The notes beneath the pieces were generated by a model. It ran no database searches, was not told where the DNA came from, and saw only the letters and a list, made by a program, of their open reading frames with translations. Position numbers and translations under genes: made by a program. Shown piece by piece: positions 1 through 8,457 of a stretch of 48,877 bases of DNA; position 1 is the first letter of the stretch; each line of letters opens with the position of its first letter. The stretch is from an uncultured Anaerolineae bacterium (GTDB taxonomy: Bacteria > Chloroflexota > Anaerolineae > Aggregatilineales > Phototrophicaceae), in NCBI GenBank assembly GCA_937944445.1, contig CALDYP010000006.1:1-48877 (forward strand), given 5' to 3'.

Positions 1-26
1 CCGCATGTCGCGTCCGCATGTCGCGT
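1..26. repeat. 13-bp tandem repeat, two copies
   Basis: Two exact copies of CCGCATGTCGCGT stand head to tail, followed by the partial unit CCGCAGG. The GTCGCGTCC word is shared with the tandem array near 45.03-45.10 kb, so this is probably the tail of a palindromic-repeat element that begins outside the window. No gene is visible from base 1 to the lpdA start at 283. Confidence 0.7.
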
Positions 27-94
27 CCGCAGGAGAATCATCCCCCATCTCCTTCCCCTGTGAGGGCTTGCCGTGCCCGTAGGAACAGAAAAAC

Positions 95-118
95 GGACAG
101 AGCAGGCCCTGTCCCTAC
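95..118. repeat. Dispersed palindromic repeat, AGGGC-arm type
   Basis: The sequence is a near-palindrome with GGAC at one end and GCCCTGTCC at the other, ending in the family border GTCCCTAC. It matches the copies at 5022, 33909 (inverted), 38130 and 45123, with one arm mismatch (A for G). It lies upstream of lpdA. Confidence 0.75.
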
Positions 119-182
119 CATGCCACGTATGCAGGGGCTTCCACCGCGGGCGTGGCTCAAGACGCCGGGCGCTGAAGCACTC

Positions 183-201
183 GGCGTCTATTTTAGACGC
201 C
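183..201. terminator. Perfect 8-bp hairpin, terminator-like
   Basis: GGCGTCTA and TAGACGCC are perfectly complementary around a TTT loop. No clean U-tract follows. The hairpin lies about 80 bp before the lpdA start, so it may end a transcript entering from the left. Confidence 0.4.
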
Positions 202-282
202 CCCTCGTTCTATCGTTCTGACCTTGAATCAGGTACACTTAGTACGGTTATGAAACCCGTTTTGTTTGAGGAGAAATTGGGT

Positions 283-1683
283 ATGGCGAAGGAATTTGAC
301 GTGCTGGTCTTGGGCGCTGGGCCGGGCGGCTACGTGGGCGCGATCCGAGCAGCACAGCTCGGCTTGAAGACCGCCATCGTCGAGAAAAAGTACTGGGGCG
401 GCGTGTGTTTGAACGTGGGCTGCATCCCATCGAAAGCGCTGCTGCGCAACGCGGAACTGGCGCACATCTTCACCCATCAAAAAGATGAGTTCGGCATGTC
501 TGGCGAGGTCAAGTTTGACTACACCGCCGCGTTCAAGCGCAGCCGCAAGGTCAGCGAGCGGCTCGCCAAAGGCGTGCAGTTCCTGATGAAGAAGAACAAG
601 ATCGAGAGCTTCAACGGCTGGGCGACGTTTACCGATCCGCACACCGTCGAGGTCGTGCTGAACGACGACAAGACGGAGCAGATCAAGTTCAAGCACGCCA
701 TCATCGCCACGGGCGCGACCACCCGCTTGATCCGCGGCACGCAGCTCAGTGAGCGCGTCGTCACTTACGAAGAGCAGATCATGGAGGACAAGCTGCCGAA
801 GTCGATCATCATCGCGGGCGCAGGCGCAATCGGCATCGAGTTCGCCTACGTTCTGCACAACTACGGCGTGGATGTCACTATCGTGGAGTTCTTGCCGCGC
901 ATCCTGCCGCTGGAAGATGAAGAAGTCAGCGCTGAGCTGCGCAAGATTTACACCAAACTCGGGATCAAAATCCTGACCGGCCACCGCGTCGACGGCATCG
1001 AGGACACCGGCCAACACGTCAAGGTCACCATCACCAACCTCGACGACAACAAGCAGACCGTCCTCGAAGCGGACAAGGTGATGCAGGCCATCGGCTTCCA
1101 GCCGCGCGTCGAAGGCTACGGCCTCGACAAGACGGGCGTCAAGCTCACCGAGCGCGGCGCGATTGAGATCAACGGCCGGATGCAGACCAGCGTCCCGCAC
1201 CTGTACGCTGTGGGCGACGTGACCGCCAAGCTGATGCTGGCGCACGTGGCCGAGACGATGGGCATCGTCGCGGCGGAGGCCATCGCCGGCCACAACCCGA
1301 TGGAACTCGACTTCGACATGATGCCGCGCGCGACGTACTGCCAGCCGCAGGTCGCCAGCTTCGGCTACACCGAGAAGCAGGCCAAAGAGCGCGGCTACGA
1401 CATCAACGTGGCGCGCTTCCCCTTCCAAGCCAACGGCAAGGCGCTCGGCTTGGGCGATTCAACCGGCTTCGTCAAGATCATCAGCGACAAGAAGTACGGC
1501 GAAATCCTCGGCGCGCACATGATCGGCCCCGACGTGACTGAGCTGCTGCCAGAGCTGACGCTCGCCCGCCAGTGGGAACTCACCCCGCATGAGATCTCGC
1601 GCAACGTCCACGCGCACCCCACCCTCAGCGAGGCGATCAAAGAGGCCGCGCACGGCCTCGAAGGGCATATGATCAACCTGTAA
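283..1683 (+). CDS. lpdA: Dihydrolipoyl dehydrogenase (E3)
   Basis: Flavoprotein disulfide reductase of 466 residues that reoxidises the dihydrolipoyl arm of 2-oxoacid dehydrogenase complexes with NAD+. The N-terminal FAD site reads GAGPGGY (about residues 10-16). The redox-active disulfide is in the motif [14 protein letters not shown] second GAGAIGIEF nucleotide site and a C-terminal HAHPTLSE motif carrying the catalytic His-Glu follow. The ATG at 283 was chosen because GAGGAG lies 8 bases upstream and the FAD fold starts at once; an in-frame ATG at 250 and longer forms only add repeat-derived residues. E1 and E2 genes lie 6 kb downstream on the same strand, so this is likely their E3. Length is typical of the family. 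Confidence 0.95.
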   Translation: MAKEFDVLVLGAGPGGYVGAIRAAQLGLKTAIVEKKYWGGVCLNVGCIPSKALLRNAELAHIFTHQKDEFGMSGEVKFDYTAAFKRSRKVSERLAKGVQFLMKKNKIESFNGWATFTDPHTVEVVLNDDKTEQIKFKHAIIATGATTRLIRGTQLSERVVTYEEQIMEDKLPKSIIIAGAGAIGIEFAYVLHNYGVDVTIVEFLPRILPLEDEEVSAELRKIYTKLGIKILTGHRVDGIEDTGQHVKVTITNLDDNKQTVLEADKVMQAIGFQPRVEGYGLDKTGVKLTERGAIEINGRMQTSVPHLYAVGDVTAKLMLAHVAETMGIVAAEAIAGHNPMELDFDMMPRATYCQPQVASFGYTEKQAKERGYDINVARFPFQANGKALGLGDSTGFVKIISDKKYGEILGAHMIGPDVTELLPELTLARQWELTPHEISRNVHAHPTLSEAIKEAAHGLEGHMINL

Positions 1684-1698
1684 GAGGCACGACAAAAG

Positions 1699-1721
1699 GG
1701 GGCGACTCGCTAAGTCGCCCC
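1699..1721. terminator. Bidirectional hairpin between convergent genes
   Basis: GGGGCGACT pairs perfectly with AGTCGCCCC around a 5-nt loop, between the lpdA stop and the end of the convergent gene at 1733. There is no U-tract. The outer bases (CTCTAC) resemble the border of the dispersed palindromic family, so this may be a member with a CGACT arm. Confidence 0.5.
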
Positions 1722-1732
1722 TCTACGGTTAA

Positions 1733-3040
1733 CTAATCATCGTCGTCGTCGTCGTCATCATCGTTGTCGTCGTCATCGCCGTGGCCCGACCCAACAGGCG
1801 GCGCAGGCACGACAACCGTCGGCATAGTTGGCGGCACGATCACAGGTGGGCGCGGGCCGGAAGGCGCGTCGAGGCTTTCGAAGAAGTCATCGAACTGGCC
1901 TTGCTGCTGAATGAAATCCGCCGAATCTTCCAACCAATCCAGATCGAGCACATCCTCACAAGACGGGCGCGACTCACGGCGGCTGTACGTCGCCAGCACG
2001 CACTCACTGCCGTCGTCATCGCGCAGGATGAGCGACTCGCCGTCTAGCAGCACGTCCAGCAGCCGCCCCTCATAGTTCATACGGAAGGGCAGCGGCTCGC
2101 CCCAGTCGTCATCGCCAGCCCAGCGCGCTTCTCCCTCGCCGACAGCGCCCTGCCCCGGCAGCCGCTCGCACGGTGGGAACAAGCCCTCCTCGTCGTCGCA
2201 GGGCGCTTCCCCACGACGGATGAACTCGTAAAGCTTCTCAAGCTCCTGCGGGGTGAACGGCTCGCGCGGGATGATCTCGCGCTCCAGCAGACCAATCGGC
2301 AGCGCCTCCAGCGTTTCGTTGACGTAGGCGATGGGCAGCGTCGGTCGGTCAACCACGCTCGCCTGTCCTAACGCCATGCGCGTCCACGTGCCTGCCACCA
2401 CCGGGTAAAGTGCCCCGTCAAAGTTGATCGCGGCTGCGCCCTCCAGCGCGCTGACGGTCATCTCCTCGCCGGTCATGCTGCGGAACAAAATCGTGCTGCC
2501 CATGCTGATGTCCACGCCGTTGACGGTGAACGCCACCTCGCCCACGCCCTGCGGCGTCTGGACGAGAAGACCGCTGGAGGGCGCTTCCGCGCAGGGGGCG
2601 TCGCCGATGCCCGTCCGCAGGAAGAAGGCCTGCATGGGCGCGCCCTCGGCTGAAGCAGTGGGCAAGATGCTCACATCGCCGAACAGGACAAACGTCACGT
2701 TCTGGCCGGGCAGCGAATCGGGGATGTTCGCCTGCAAGCGCATGAGCGCCACGCCCCACGTGCCGGCCTGTTCGTTCATCGGCTTGAGCGTGAGGCTGGC
2801 GAGGTCGGCAACGCGGGTGATGTCACCGATCTGTTGAAACTTGAAATCGACGGCGGTGGGCTGCGGGATGGCGGTCAGGTCGACGTGGCCGTAGCAGGCT
2901 TGGTTGCGCCCTACGTCGGCGCACGCCGCGCTCACCAGCTCCAGCGCGCGCGCCACGATCTGCGGGCAGCCCCCACCTTGCGCTTGCGTGGCGGTTATGC
3001 TCCACAGCAACGAAACCAAAACAATCCAAACACGGCGCAT
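1733..3040 (-). CDS. Secreted protein with poly-Asp C-terminus, function unknown
   Basis: A 435-residue protein starting with a signal peptide (basic MRR, hydrophobic core, likely cleavage after TQA-Q). I do not recognise the family with confidence. A middle stretch (about residues 170-215: VDISMGSTILFRSM, then VSALEGAAAINFDG) resembles FecR-type sensor domains, which is an inference only. The protein ends in a tail of almost pure Asp with one Asn, encoded by a run of GAC/GAT codons. The start has CAGGAGAG upstream. It is transcribed 17 bp after the lipoprotein gene at 3058-3873 and probably forms an operon with it and with the ammonia-lyase gene. An extracellular, cation-binding tail is plausible but unproven. 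Confidence 0.7.
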   Translation of the reverse strand: MRRVWIVLVSLLWSITATQAQGGGCPQIVARALELVSAACADVGRNQACYGHVDLTAIPQPTAVDFKFQQIGDITRVADLASLTLKPMNEQAGTWGVALMRLQANIPDSLPGQNVTFVLFGDVSILPTASAEGAPMQAFFLRTGIGDAPCAEAPSSGLLVQTPQGVGEVAFTVNGVDISMGSTILFRSMTGEEMTVSALEGAAAINFDGALYPVVAGTWTRMALGQASVVDRPTLPIAYVNETLEALPIGLLEREIIPREPFTPQELEKLYEFIRRGEAPCDDEEGLFPPCERLPGQGAVGEGEARWAGDDDWGEPLPFRMNYEGRLLDVLLDGESLILRDDDGSECVLATYSRRESRPSCEDVLDLDWLEDSADFIQQQGQFDDFFESLDAPSGPRPPVIVPPTMPTVVVPAPPVGSGHGDDDDNDDDDDDDDD

Positions 3041-3057
3041 TGTGACTCTCCTGTGGT

Positions 3058-3873
3058 CTATGGTGCGACTGTTAACAGGGTGACGAGCATTTCGCGATCC
3101 GTCAGGATGAGGTTGTCGAGGTTGTGCCGCCCCTGCCCTAAGCGCTGGTTGAGGATGTTATCAAACGCAGCGAACACCGCCGGAACGACTTCCAGATAGG
3201 CCACGTTGACGAACGCCTCGCTGGGCGGCAGACCACCGACCATCTGGAAGGCCTCAGGGCTGTCAGCGTAGACCGTCAGCAGGTTGTTGAAGCCCGGCTG
3301 CGACATGCTGAAGTAGACGGTAAACTCGCCGCTGGCGATGGCCTGCCCGCCGGACGCGCTCAAGGCGACGCGCACCCCCTGCGGCGTGAAGTCGATCTCA
3401 GCTTGGGCCACGTCGCGCTTACCCTCCAGCAGACGGTTCACCTCTTGCTGGAACTGCGCCTCGGTGATGACCACATCGGCGATGACCTGCGGCGTGCCGG
3501 TGGACGTGGGGCGAGCGGGCACGCCCGGCGGCGCAGGGGTGAAGGTGGCGATGACCGGGCGCTGCACCACAAACGCCGTCGCTGTCGCCGCCGCGGCCAC
3601 GGTCGGGTTGGCGGTGGGGGTGAAGGTGGCGCTGGGCGTGAACGTGGCCGACGGCGTCAGCGTGGCCGTCGGGGTGTGTGTCGGCGTGAAGGTAGGCGTG
3701 TCGCTCGGCACGGTCGTCGGGGTGGCCGTGTCGGTCGCTGTAGCGGTCGGCTCGGGCGTCGGCAGCTCGGGCGAGGGGGTCAGCGTCGGCGCGAGGGTCG
3801 GCAGCGGCTCTTCAGATGGGGCGCAGCTCGCCACGGCCAGCGCGAGCAGGCACAAGACGATCAAGCGCTTCAT
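3058..3873 (-). CDS. Lipoprotein with Thr/Pro-rich linker, function unknown
   Basis: A 271-residue protein with a lipoprotein signal (lipobox LAVASC, Cys17), then a Thr/Pro/Ala-rich low-complexity linker over about residues 20-115 with the repeated word FTPSAT. A globular C-terminal part of about 140 residues follows and begins ADVVITEAQF. It contains a stretch about promoting or measuring a sign of 'QGVRVALSASGGQAIASGEF', which suggests a beta-rich ligand-binding domain, but I cannot name the family. The start codon overlaps the stop of the upstream ammonia-lyase gene by 4 bp (ATGA), so the two are translationally coupled. Confidence 0.75.
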   Translation of the reverse strand: MKRLIVLCLLALAVASCAPSEEPLPTLAPTLTPSPELPTPEPTATATDTATPTTVPSDTPTFTPTHTPTATLTPSATFTPSATFTPTANPTVAAAATATAFVVQRPVIATFTPAPPGVPARPTSTGTPQVIADVVITEAQFQQEVNRLLEGKRDVAQAEIDFTPQGVRVALSASGGQAIASGEFTVYFSMSQPGFNNLLTVYADSPEAFQMVGGLPPSEAFVNVAYLEVVPAVFAAFDNILNQRLGQGRHNLDNLILTDREMLVTLLTVAP

Positions 3874-4838
3874 GAGGACATCTGCTTCTGTGCAGCGAGC
3901 GCGCCAAGCTGTGTCAAGTCGATGTTGCCGCCGCTGAGGACGATCACGACGTTCGTTGCAGGGGCAAACGCGACTGCGCCAGTCATGATGGCAGCGAGGC
4001 CGACCGCGCCGCTGCCCTCCACGAGCAGGCGCGTGTAGTTGGCCAACGCCAGCACCGCCTCAGCAGCGGCGGCCTCGTCGACGTGCACCAACTGCTCCAC
4101 GTAGCGCTCGATGATCTGCGTCGGCAGGTCGCCGGGCTGGGCGACGCGGATGCCGTCGGCGATGGTAGGGCCAGTGGGGCGCGCGTAGTGCGCCTGCACG
4201 CCAATCACGCGGACGCGCGGGCGCAGGGTGTGCGCGGCCAGCGCAATCCCGGCGATCAAGCCGCCGCCGCCCACCGGCACGAGGATCACGTCCGTCTGTG
4301 GGGCGTCCTGCATGATCTCAAGGCCGATCGTGCCCTGCCCGGCGATGATGCGCGGGTCGTTGTACGGTTCGATGTAGGTTGCGCCGCTAGCGGCAGCGGC
4401 GGCGTGGGCGGCGCGCGCCGCGTCGTCATATGTTCCATCGACTAGCTCAATGTTCACGCCGTAGCGCAGGGTGTTCTCGCGCTTGGTCTGTGGGGCGCTG
4501 CGCGGCATGTAGATCGTCGTGCGGCCTTGCAGGCCGAACATCTGCGCGGCATAGGCGACGCCCTGCGCGTGGTTGCCGCTGCTGGCGGCGATCAAGCCGC
4601 GCTCGCGCTCGGCAGAGCTGAGGCTGGCGATCGTGTTGTAGGCCCCGCGCAGCTTGAACGAGCCGGTCTTTTGCGTGTTCTCCAGCTTGAGCGTCACGTT
4701 CAAATCGTACAGCTTGCTGAGGGACTCGCTCTTGAGCAGCGGCGTCCGATAGATCACCCCCTCGAGGCGCTCCGCGGCGAGGAAGATGTCATCGGCTGCG
4801 ATCGGCAGGGTATTTGTGGCTGGTTCGGTCTTTTCCAC
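3870..4838 (-). CDS. Threonine/serine ammonia-lyase, PLP-dependent, no ACT domain
   Basis: A fold-type II PLP enzyme of 322 residues that deaminates L-threonine to 2-oxobutyrate (or serine to pyruvate). The PLP lysine is Lys62 in the motif GSFKLRGA; SSGNHAQG contacts the substrate carboxylate; VPVGGGGLIAG is the phosphate-binding glycine loop; SGGN near the C-terminus is also typical. There is no C-terminal ACT-like regulatory domain, so it resembles the short catabolic TdcB type or serine racemase-like members more than full-length IlvA. Specificity cannot be read from sequence. The start is GTG at 4838, with GGGGAG seven bases upstream. Two unknown extracytoplasmic proteins follow in the same operon. 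Confidence 0.88.
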   Translation of the reverse strand: MEKTEPATNTLPIAADDIFLAAERLEGVIYRTPLLKSESLSKLYDLNVTLKLENTQKTGSFKLRGAYNTIASLSSAERERGLIAASSGNHAQGVAYAAQMFGLQGRTTIYMPRSAPQTKRENTLRYGVNIELVDGTYDDAARAAHAAAAASGATYIEPYNDPRIIAGQGTIGLEIMQDAPQTDVILVPVGGGGLIAGIALAAHTLRPRVRVIGVQAHYARPTGPTIADGIRVAQPGDLPTQIIERYVEQLVHVDEAAAAEAVLALANYTRLLVEGSGAVGLAAIMTGAVAFAPATNVVIVLSGGNIDLTQLGALAAQKQMSS

Positions 4839-4879
4839 GCGCGTTCTCCCCTTGAAATAACGTGTGCGACGTCTTTTTC

Positions 4880-4885
4880 AGTATA
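4880..4885 (-). promoter_or_regulatory. Candidate extended -10 element for the ammonia-lyase operon
   Basis: On the minus strand the sequence TGATATACT provides a TG-N extended -10 with TATACT (5/6 match). No good -35 is visible. It lies about 42 bp upstream of the GTG start at 4838. Confidence 0.4.
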
Positions 4886-5021
4886 TCAGAAAGTGTGAAG
4901 CCCGTAGTCTACGCTTCCGTAAGGAAAATGTGATGATAGGGGCACACCGCGCTACACACCGCGCCGTATGTCCCTGCGATGCTACGCGACCTGCCGCGTC
5001 CGTCGAGGTGTGGAAACCCGC

Positions 5022-5045
5022 GGACAGGGCAGGCCCTGTCCCTGC
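5022..5045. repeat. Dispersed palindromic repeat, AGGGC-arm type
   Basis: GGACAGGGC and GCCCTGTCC form a perfect 9-bp inverted repeat around AG, followed by the border CCTGC (usual border CCTAC). Related scraps (TAGGGGCACACCGCG at about 4937, CTGCCGCGTCC at about 4991) precede it, so most of the 349-bp gap between 4839 and 5187 is decayed repeat material plus two divergent promoters. Confidence 0.8.
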
Positions 5046-5141
5046 GATGTTACGGATGTTAATTTTTCAAACTGTATCAGCATTCCGCGGCCTGAAGCAC
5101 GCCCATCAGATTGAATTAGTGCAGCGCGGCACAAGCCATGC

Positions 5142-5147
5142 TAAAAT
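5142..5147 (+). promoter_or_regulatory. Candidate extended -10 for the EtfD-like gene
   Basis: TGCTAAAAT gives a TG-N extended -10 with TAAAAT (5/6). It would place a transcription start about 34 bp before the ATG at 5188. No convincing -35 is present. Confidence 0.4.
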
Positions 5148-5187
5148 TTAATCGTGCTTAAGTTACAAACCATTTAAAGGACAAAAA

Positions 5188-7236
5188 ATGTTATCGCCGA
5201 TTGAAAAGATGTTGTTTGTGATGCTGCTGCTGATTGCAGTCGGCGCGACGTATGCGGGCTTCCTCGAGATGTACCAGATCATCAACCGCGGCCAAGACAA
5301 GCTGCACCTCAGCGGCTTCTTTCAGCGCGCGTGGAACGCCCTGCGCATCTACCTCACCCAATCGACCACGATGAAAACCCGCCGCCTCGTGAGCTTGATC
5401 CATTGGGGCGTGGTGATCGGGTTCACGTTCTACTTCCTCGTCAACGCGATGGACATCCTGATCGGCATGGTGGACGGCTTTGAAGAGAGCTTGAAGGGGC
5501 TGACGGGCGCGCCGGCCCTGCTCTACGACGGCTATCGGCTGCTGGCGGACGTGCTGAGCGTGGTCGTGCTGGTGGGCGTGACGTACTTCCTGCTGCGGCG
5601 CTTCGCGCTGCCCAACAAACGCGACCTCACTTTCCACGACAACGTGCTGCTGCACCCCAACGTGCGCGCAGGCGCGATCCGCATTGACAGCGTGATCGTG
5701 GCCGTGTTCATCCTGATCCACGTCGGGGCGCGCTTCCTCGGTGAAGCGGTCATCGTCGCGCAGACCGGCCCCGACCTCTTCATGCCGTTTGCGACGCTCG
5801 TTTCCCCGCTCTTCACCCCTGAGAGCGACGGCTGGCGGCATCTGTTCTGGTGGCTGGCGATTGGCGGCATCCTGCTCTTCGCCCCCTACTTCCCCTACAC
5901 CAAACACGCCCACCTGTTCATGGCCCCGCTGAACTACCTCACCCGCCCACAGCGCACCTCGCTCGGCGAGATGCCGTCCATCGGCATTGACGACGACAGC
6001 AAAGAATCCTTCGGCGCGGCCACCCTGACCGACCTCACCAAGACGCAGATCTTCGACGCCTTCGCCTGCATCCAGTGCAACCGCTGTCAAGACGTCTGCC
6101 CGGCCTACACGACGGGCAAAGAGCTGTCGCCCTCCGCGCTGGAGATCAACAAGCGCTACTTCATCCGCGAGAATATGCACGACCTTGCCAACGGCGGCGA
6201 GCCGTTCCGCCTGCTGAACAACGTCATCAGCGAGTCGGCGGTGTGGGCGTGCACGGCCTGCGGCGCATGCGTGGACATCTGCCCGGTGGGCGATGAGCCG
6301 ATGCAGGACATCCTCGACATTCGGCGCTATCAAGTGCTGATGGAGGCCAGCTTCCCCGATGAGCTGGGCGCGGCCTTCACCAACATGGAGAAGCGCGGCA
6401 ACCCGTGGGGCCAGACTGGCAGCCGCATCGCGTGGGCCGAGGGGCTGGGCTTCCCCGTCCCGACGGTGGAAGACAACCCCGACTTCGACATCCTCTACTG
6501 GACGGGCTGCGCTGTGGCCTATGACCCGCGCGCGCAGGAGACCGCCCGCTCGCTGGTGAAAGTGCTGCACGCCGCCAACGTCAACTTTGCCGTGCTGGGT
6601 GAGGGCGAAACCTGCACCGGCGACGTCGCCCGCCGCGCCGGCAACGAGTACCTCTACTTCGAATTGGCCAGCCAAAACGTCGAGACGCTCAACGCCGTCA
6701 ACCCCAAGCGAATCGTCGTCACCTGCCCGCACTGCCTGCACAACCTCGGCAAGGAATATCACCAGTTCGGCGGGCAGTATGAGGTCGTCCACCACACACA
6801 GCTCATCAACGAGCTGATCGCCGATGGGCGCATCCCGCAGATCGCCGCGCCCACCAGCTGGAGCAACGTCACCTTCCATGACCCGTGCTATCTGGGGCGG
6901 CAGAACGGCATCCTTGAGGAGCCGCGCGCCGTCCTCAACACGCTGACAAGCAGCCTGATCGAGATGCCGCGCCACGGTCGCAACTCGTTCTGCTGCGGGG
7001 CGGGCGGCGCGCAGTTCTGGAAGGAGGAGGAGCACGGCGACAAAGCTGTCAACCTCGCGCGTTATGAGGAAGCCCTCTCCACGGGCGCGGACACGCTGGC
7101 GGTGGGCTGCCCATTCTGCATGCAGATGTTCGAGAGCGCCAAGGCCAACGTCGGCGGCGAGATGCAGATCAAGGACGTGGTCGAACTCATCGCCGAGAAG
7201 CTCCCCAAGCCGCAGCCAGTCGCCGCCGCGGACTAG
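5188..7236 (+). CDS. EtfD-like membrane Fe-S oxidoreductase (ETF:quinone oxidoreductase type)
   Basis: A 682-residue membrane protein. Residues about 5-240 hold several hydrophobic segments resembling the NarI-type di-heme membrane domain. Two 4Fe-4S ferredoxin motifs follow (Cys294, 297, 300, 304 and Cys355, 358, 361, 365). Two C-terminal CCG-type cysteine-rich domains follow, as in heterodisulfide reductase HdrD/GlpC: YWTGC...CPHCLHN and HDPCYLGR...FCCGAGG...GCPFCMQ. This architecture matches EtfD of mycobacteria, which passes electrons from electron-transfer flavoprotein to menaquinone during fatty-acid oxidation. That fits the beta-oxidation operon at 11.5-18 kb, but no etfA/etfB lies in the window, so the partner is inferred. 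AAAGGA precedes the ATG. Confidence 0.85.
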   Translation: MLSPIEKMLFVMLLLIAVGATYAGFLEMYQIINRGQDKLHLSGFFQRAWNALRIYLTQSTTMKTRRLVSLIHWGVVIGFTFYFLVNAMDILIGMVDGFEESLKGLTGAPALLYDGYRLLADVLSVVVLVGVTYFLLRRFALPNKRDLTFHDNVLLHPNVRAGAIRIDSVIVAVFILIHVGARFLGEAVIVAQTGPDLFMPFATLVSPLFTPESDGWRHLFWWLAIGGILLFAPYFPYTKHAHLFMAPLNYLTRPQRTSLGEMPSIGIDDDSKESFGAATLTDLTKTQIFDAFACIQCNRCQDVCPAYTTGKELSPSALEINKRYFIRENMHDLANGGEPFRLLNNVISESAVWACTACGACVDICPVGDEPMQDILDIRRYQVLMEASFPDELGAAFTNMEKRGNPWGQTGSRIAWAEGLGFPVPTVEDNPDFDILYWTGCAVAYDPRAQETARSLVKVLHAANVNFAVLGEGETCTGDVARRAGNEYLYFELASQNVETLNAVNPKRIVVTCPHCLHNLGKEYHQFGGQYEVVHHTQLINELIADGRIPQIAAPTSWSNVTFHDPCYLGRQNGILEEPRAVLNTLTSSLIEMPRHGRNSFCCGAGGAQFWKEEEHGDKAVNLARYEEALSTGADTLAVGCPFCMQMFESAKANVGGEMQIKDVVELIAEKLPKPQPVAAAD

Positions 7237-7253
7237 CTCAGCCACACACACCA

Positions 7254-7278
7254 CAGGGCACAGCGACACTGTGCCCTG
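7254..7278. terminator. Perfect 10-bp hairpin after the EtfD-like gene
   Basis: CAGGGCACAG pairs with CTGTGCCCTG around a CGACA loop, 18 bp after the stop at 7236. No U-tract follows, so its action as an intrinsic terminator is uncertain. Confidence 0.55.
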
Positions 7279-7344
7279 CTGCATGATTGCGGCATTTGTC
7301 ACAGGTAAACAGCGTTTTTACTCGGCTATTGTGCACGAGTTCGC

Positions 7345-7374
7345 TTGCCGCGGAGGCGGCTTGTCGTCTATACT
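7345..7374 (+). promoter_or_regulatory. Candidate sigma-70-type promoter of the 2-oxoacid dehydrogenase operon
   Basis: TTGCCG (4/6) and TATACT (5/6) are separated by 18 bp. The predicted start is about 30 bp upstream of the ATG at 7411. A terminator-like hairpin precedes it, so the E1-E2 genes appear to form their own transcription unit. Confidence 0.5.
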
Positions 7375-7410
7375 TTCAGTAAAGTTAAGAAAATTGTTGA
7401 AAGGTTCTTT

Positions 7411-8457
7411 ATGACTACAGCGGCTGAAACGCGCAGCTACGCCGCGCAGCTCACCCGCGACACCCTGATCGAGATGTATCGCTTCATGGTGGTGTCGCGG
7501 CGGTTGGACGAGCGCGCATGGGCGCTGCATCGGCAGGGCAAGATTGCATTTCACATCAGCGCGATCGGCCATGAGGCCTGCCAAGTGGCGGCAGCCTACG
7601 CGATCAACCGCGGCGTGGATTACGTGTTCCCCTACTACCGCGATCTGACGCTGGCGCTAGCGCTCGGCTCGGCCCCGCAGGATTTCTTGCTCGGGGCGTT
7701 CGGCAAGGCGACTGACCCCTACAGCGGCGGGCGACAGATGCCCTCGCACTTCAGTTCACGGGCGCTGAACATCGTCAGCGGCTCGTCGAGCGTGGCCACG
7801 CAGATCCCGCACGCGGCGGGGGCAGCCTTCGCCATCAAGTATCGCCTTCAGCGCGGCTTGCAAGCGCCCGACGATGCCACGCAGCCCCGCCTCGCGCTGA
7901 CCTGCATCGGCGAGGGCAGCACCAGCCAAGGCGAGTGGTACGAGGCGATGAACTGGGCCGGGGTGCACCGCCTGCCGTTCATCTGCCTCGTCCAGAACAA
8001 CTACTACGCCATCAGCGTGCCCTATGACCAACAGAGCGCCCTGCCCAACGTGGCGGATCGCGCGCCAGCGTTCGGCGTGCATGGCGTGGTGTTCGACGGC
8101 AACGACGTGCTGGCCAGCTACGACGCGCTGCGCGCGGCAGTTGAACGCGCCTACCGCGGCGAGGGCGCGACGCTCGCCGAGGCCAAGACCTATCGCCCCG
8201 TCCCCCACAGCAGCGACGACGACGATCGCAGCTACCGCACCCGCGAGGAAGTCGAGGAGTGGAAGCGCAAAGACCCGATCCTGCGCTTTGGCAGCACCCT
8301 GATGGAGCGCGGCCTGCTGCGCCAAGACGACCTCAACGCCATCGACGCTCAAGCCCGCGCTGAGGTGGACGCTGCCCTACGCGACACGCTGGCCGCCCCA
8401 GACCCCGCCCCCGAGGACGCGCTCGGCGCAGTCTACGCGACGGAGGACACCCCATGA
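7411..8457 (+). CDS. 2-oxoacid dehydrogenase E1, alpha subunit
   Basis: Thiamine-diphosphate subunit (348 residues) of a pyruvate or branched-chain 2-oxoacid dehydrogenase. The ThDP/Mg motif runs from GEGSTSQGEWYEAMNWA to NNYYAIS, the standard GDG...NN pattern with Glu in place of the usual Asp. The phosphorylation-loop region (YRTREEVEEWKRKDPI) is typical of the bacterial BCKDH/Aco-like E1 alpha group. Start at ATG 7411 is preceded by GAAAGG; the ORF can be extended upstream to 7345 but that runs through the promoter. Its stop overlaps the E1 beta start by 4 bp. Substrate cannot be settled from sequence; branched-chain 2-oxoacids are as likely as pyruvate. Confidence 0.9.
   Translation: MTTAAETRSYAAQLTRDTLIEMYRFMVVSRRLDERAWALHRQGKIAFHISAIGHEACQVAAAYAINRGVDYVFPYYRDLTLALALGSAPQDFLLGAFGKATDPYSGGRQMPSHFSSRALNIVSGSSSVATQIPHAAGAAFAIKYRLQRGLQAPDDATQPRLALTCIGEGSTSQGEWYEAMNWAGVHRLPFICLVQNNYYAISVPYDQQSALPNVADRAPAFGVHGVVFDGNDVLASYDALRAAVERAYRGEGATLAEAKTYRPVPHSSDDDDRSYRTREEVEEWKRKDPILRFGSTLMERGLLRQDDLNAIDAQARAEVDAALRDTLAAPDPAPEDALGAVYATEDTP

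Noticed and set aside
1..221. Short coding ORF at the left edge (18-221)
   Set aside because: It consists of tandem repeat and palindromic-repeat sequence, and the hairpin at 183-201 lies inside it.
5191..7302. Long antisense ORF (703 codons) opposite the EtfD-like gene
   Set aside because: It mirrors the high-GC codon pattern of the true gene, has no recognisable domain, and the sense protein has clear Fe-S and CCG motifs.
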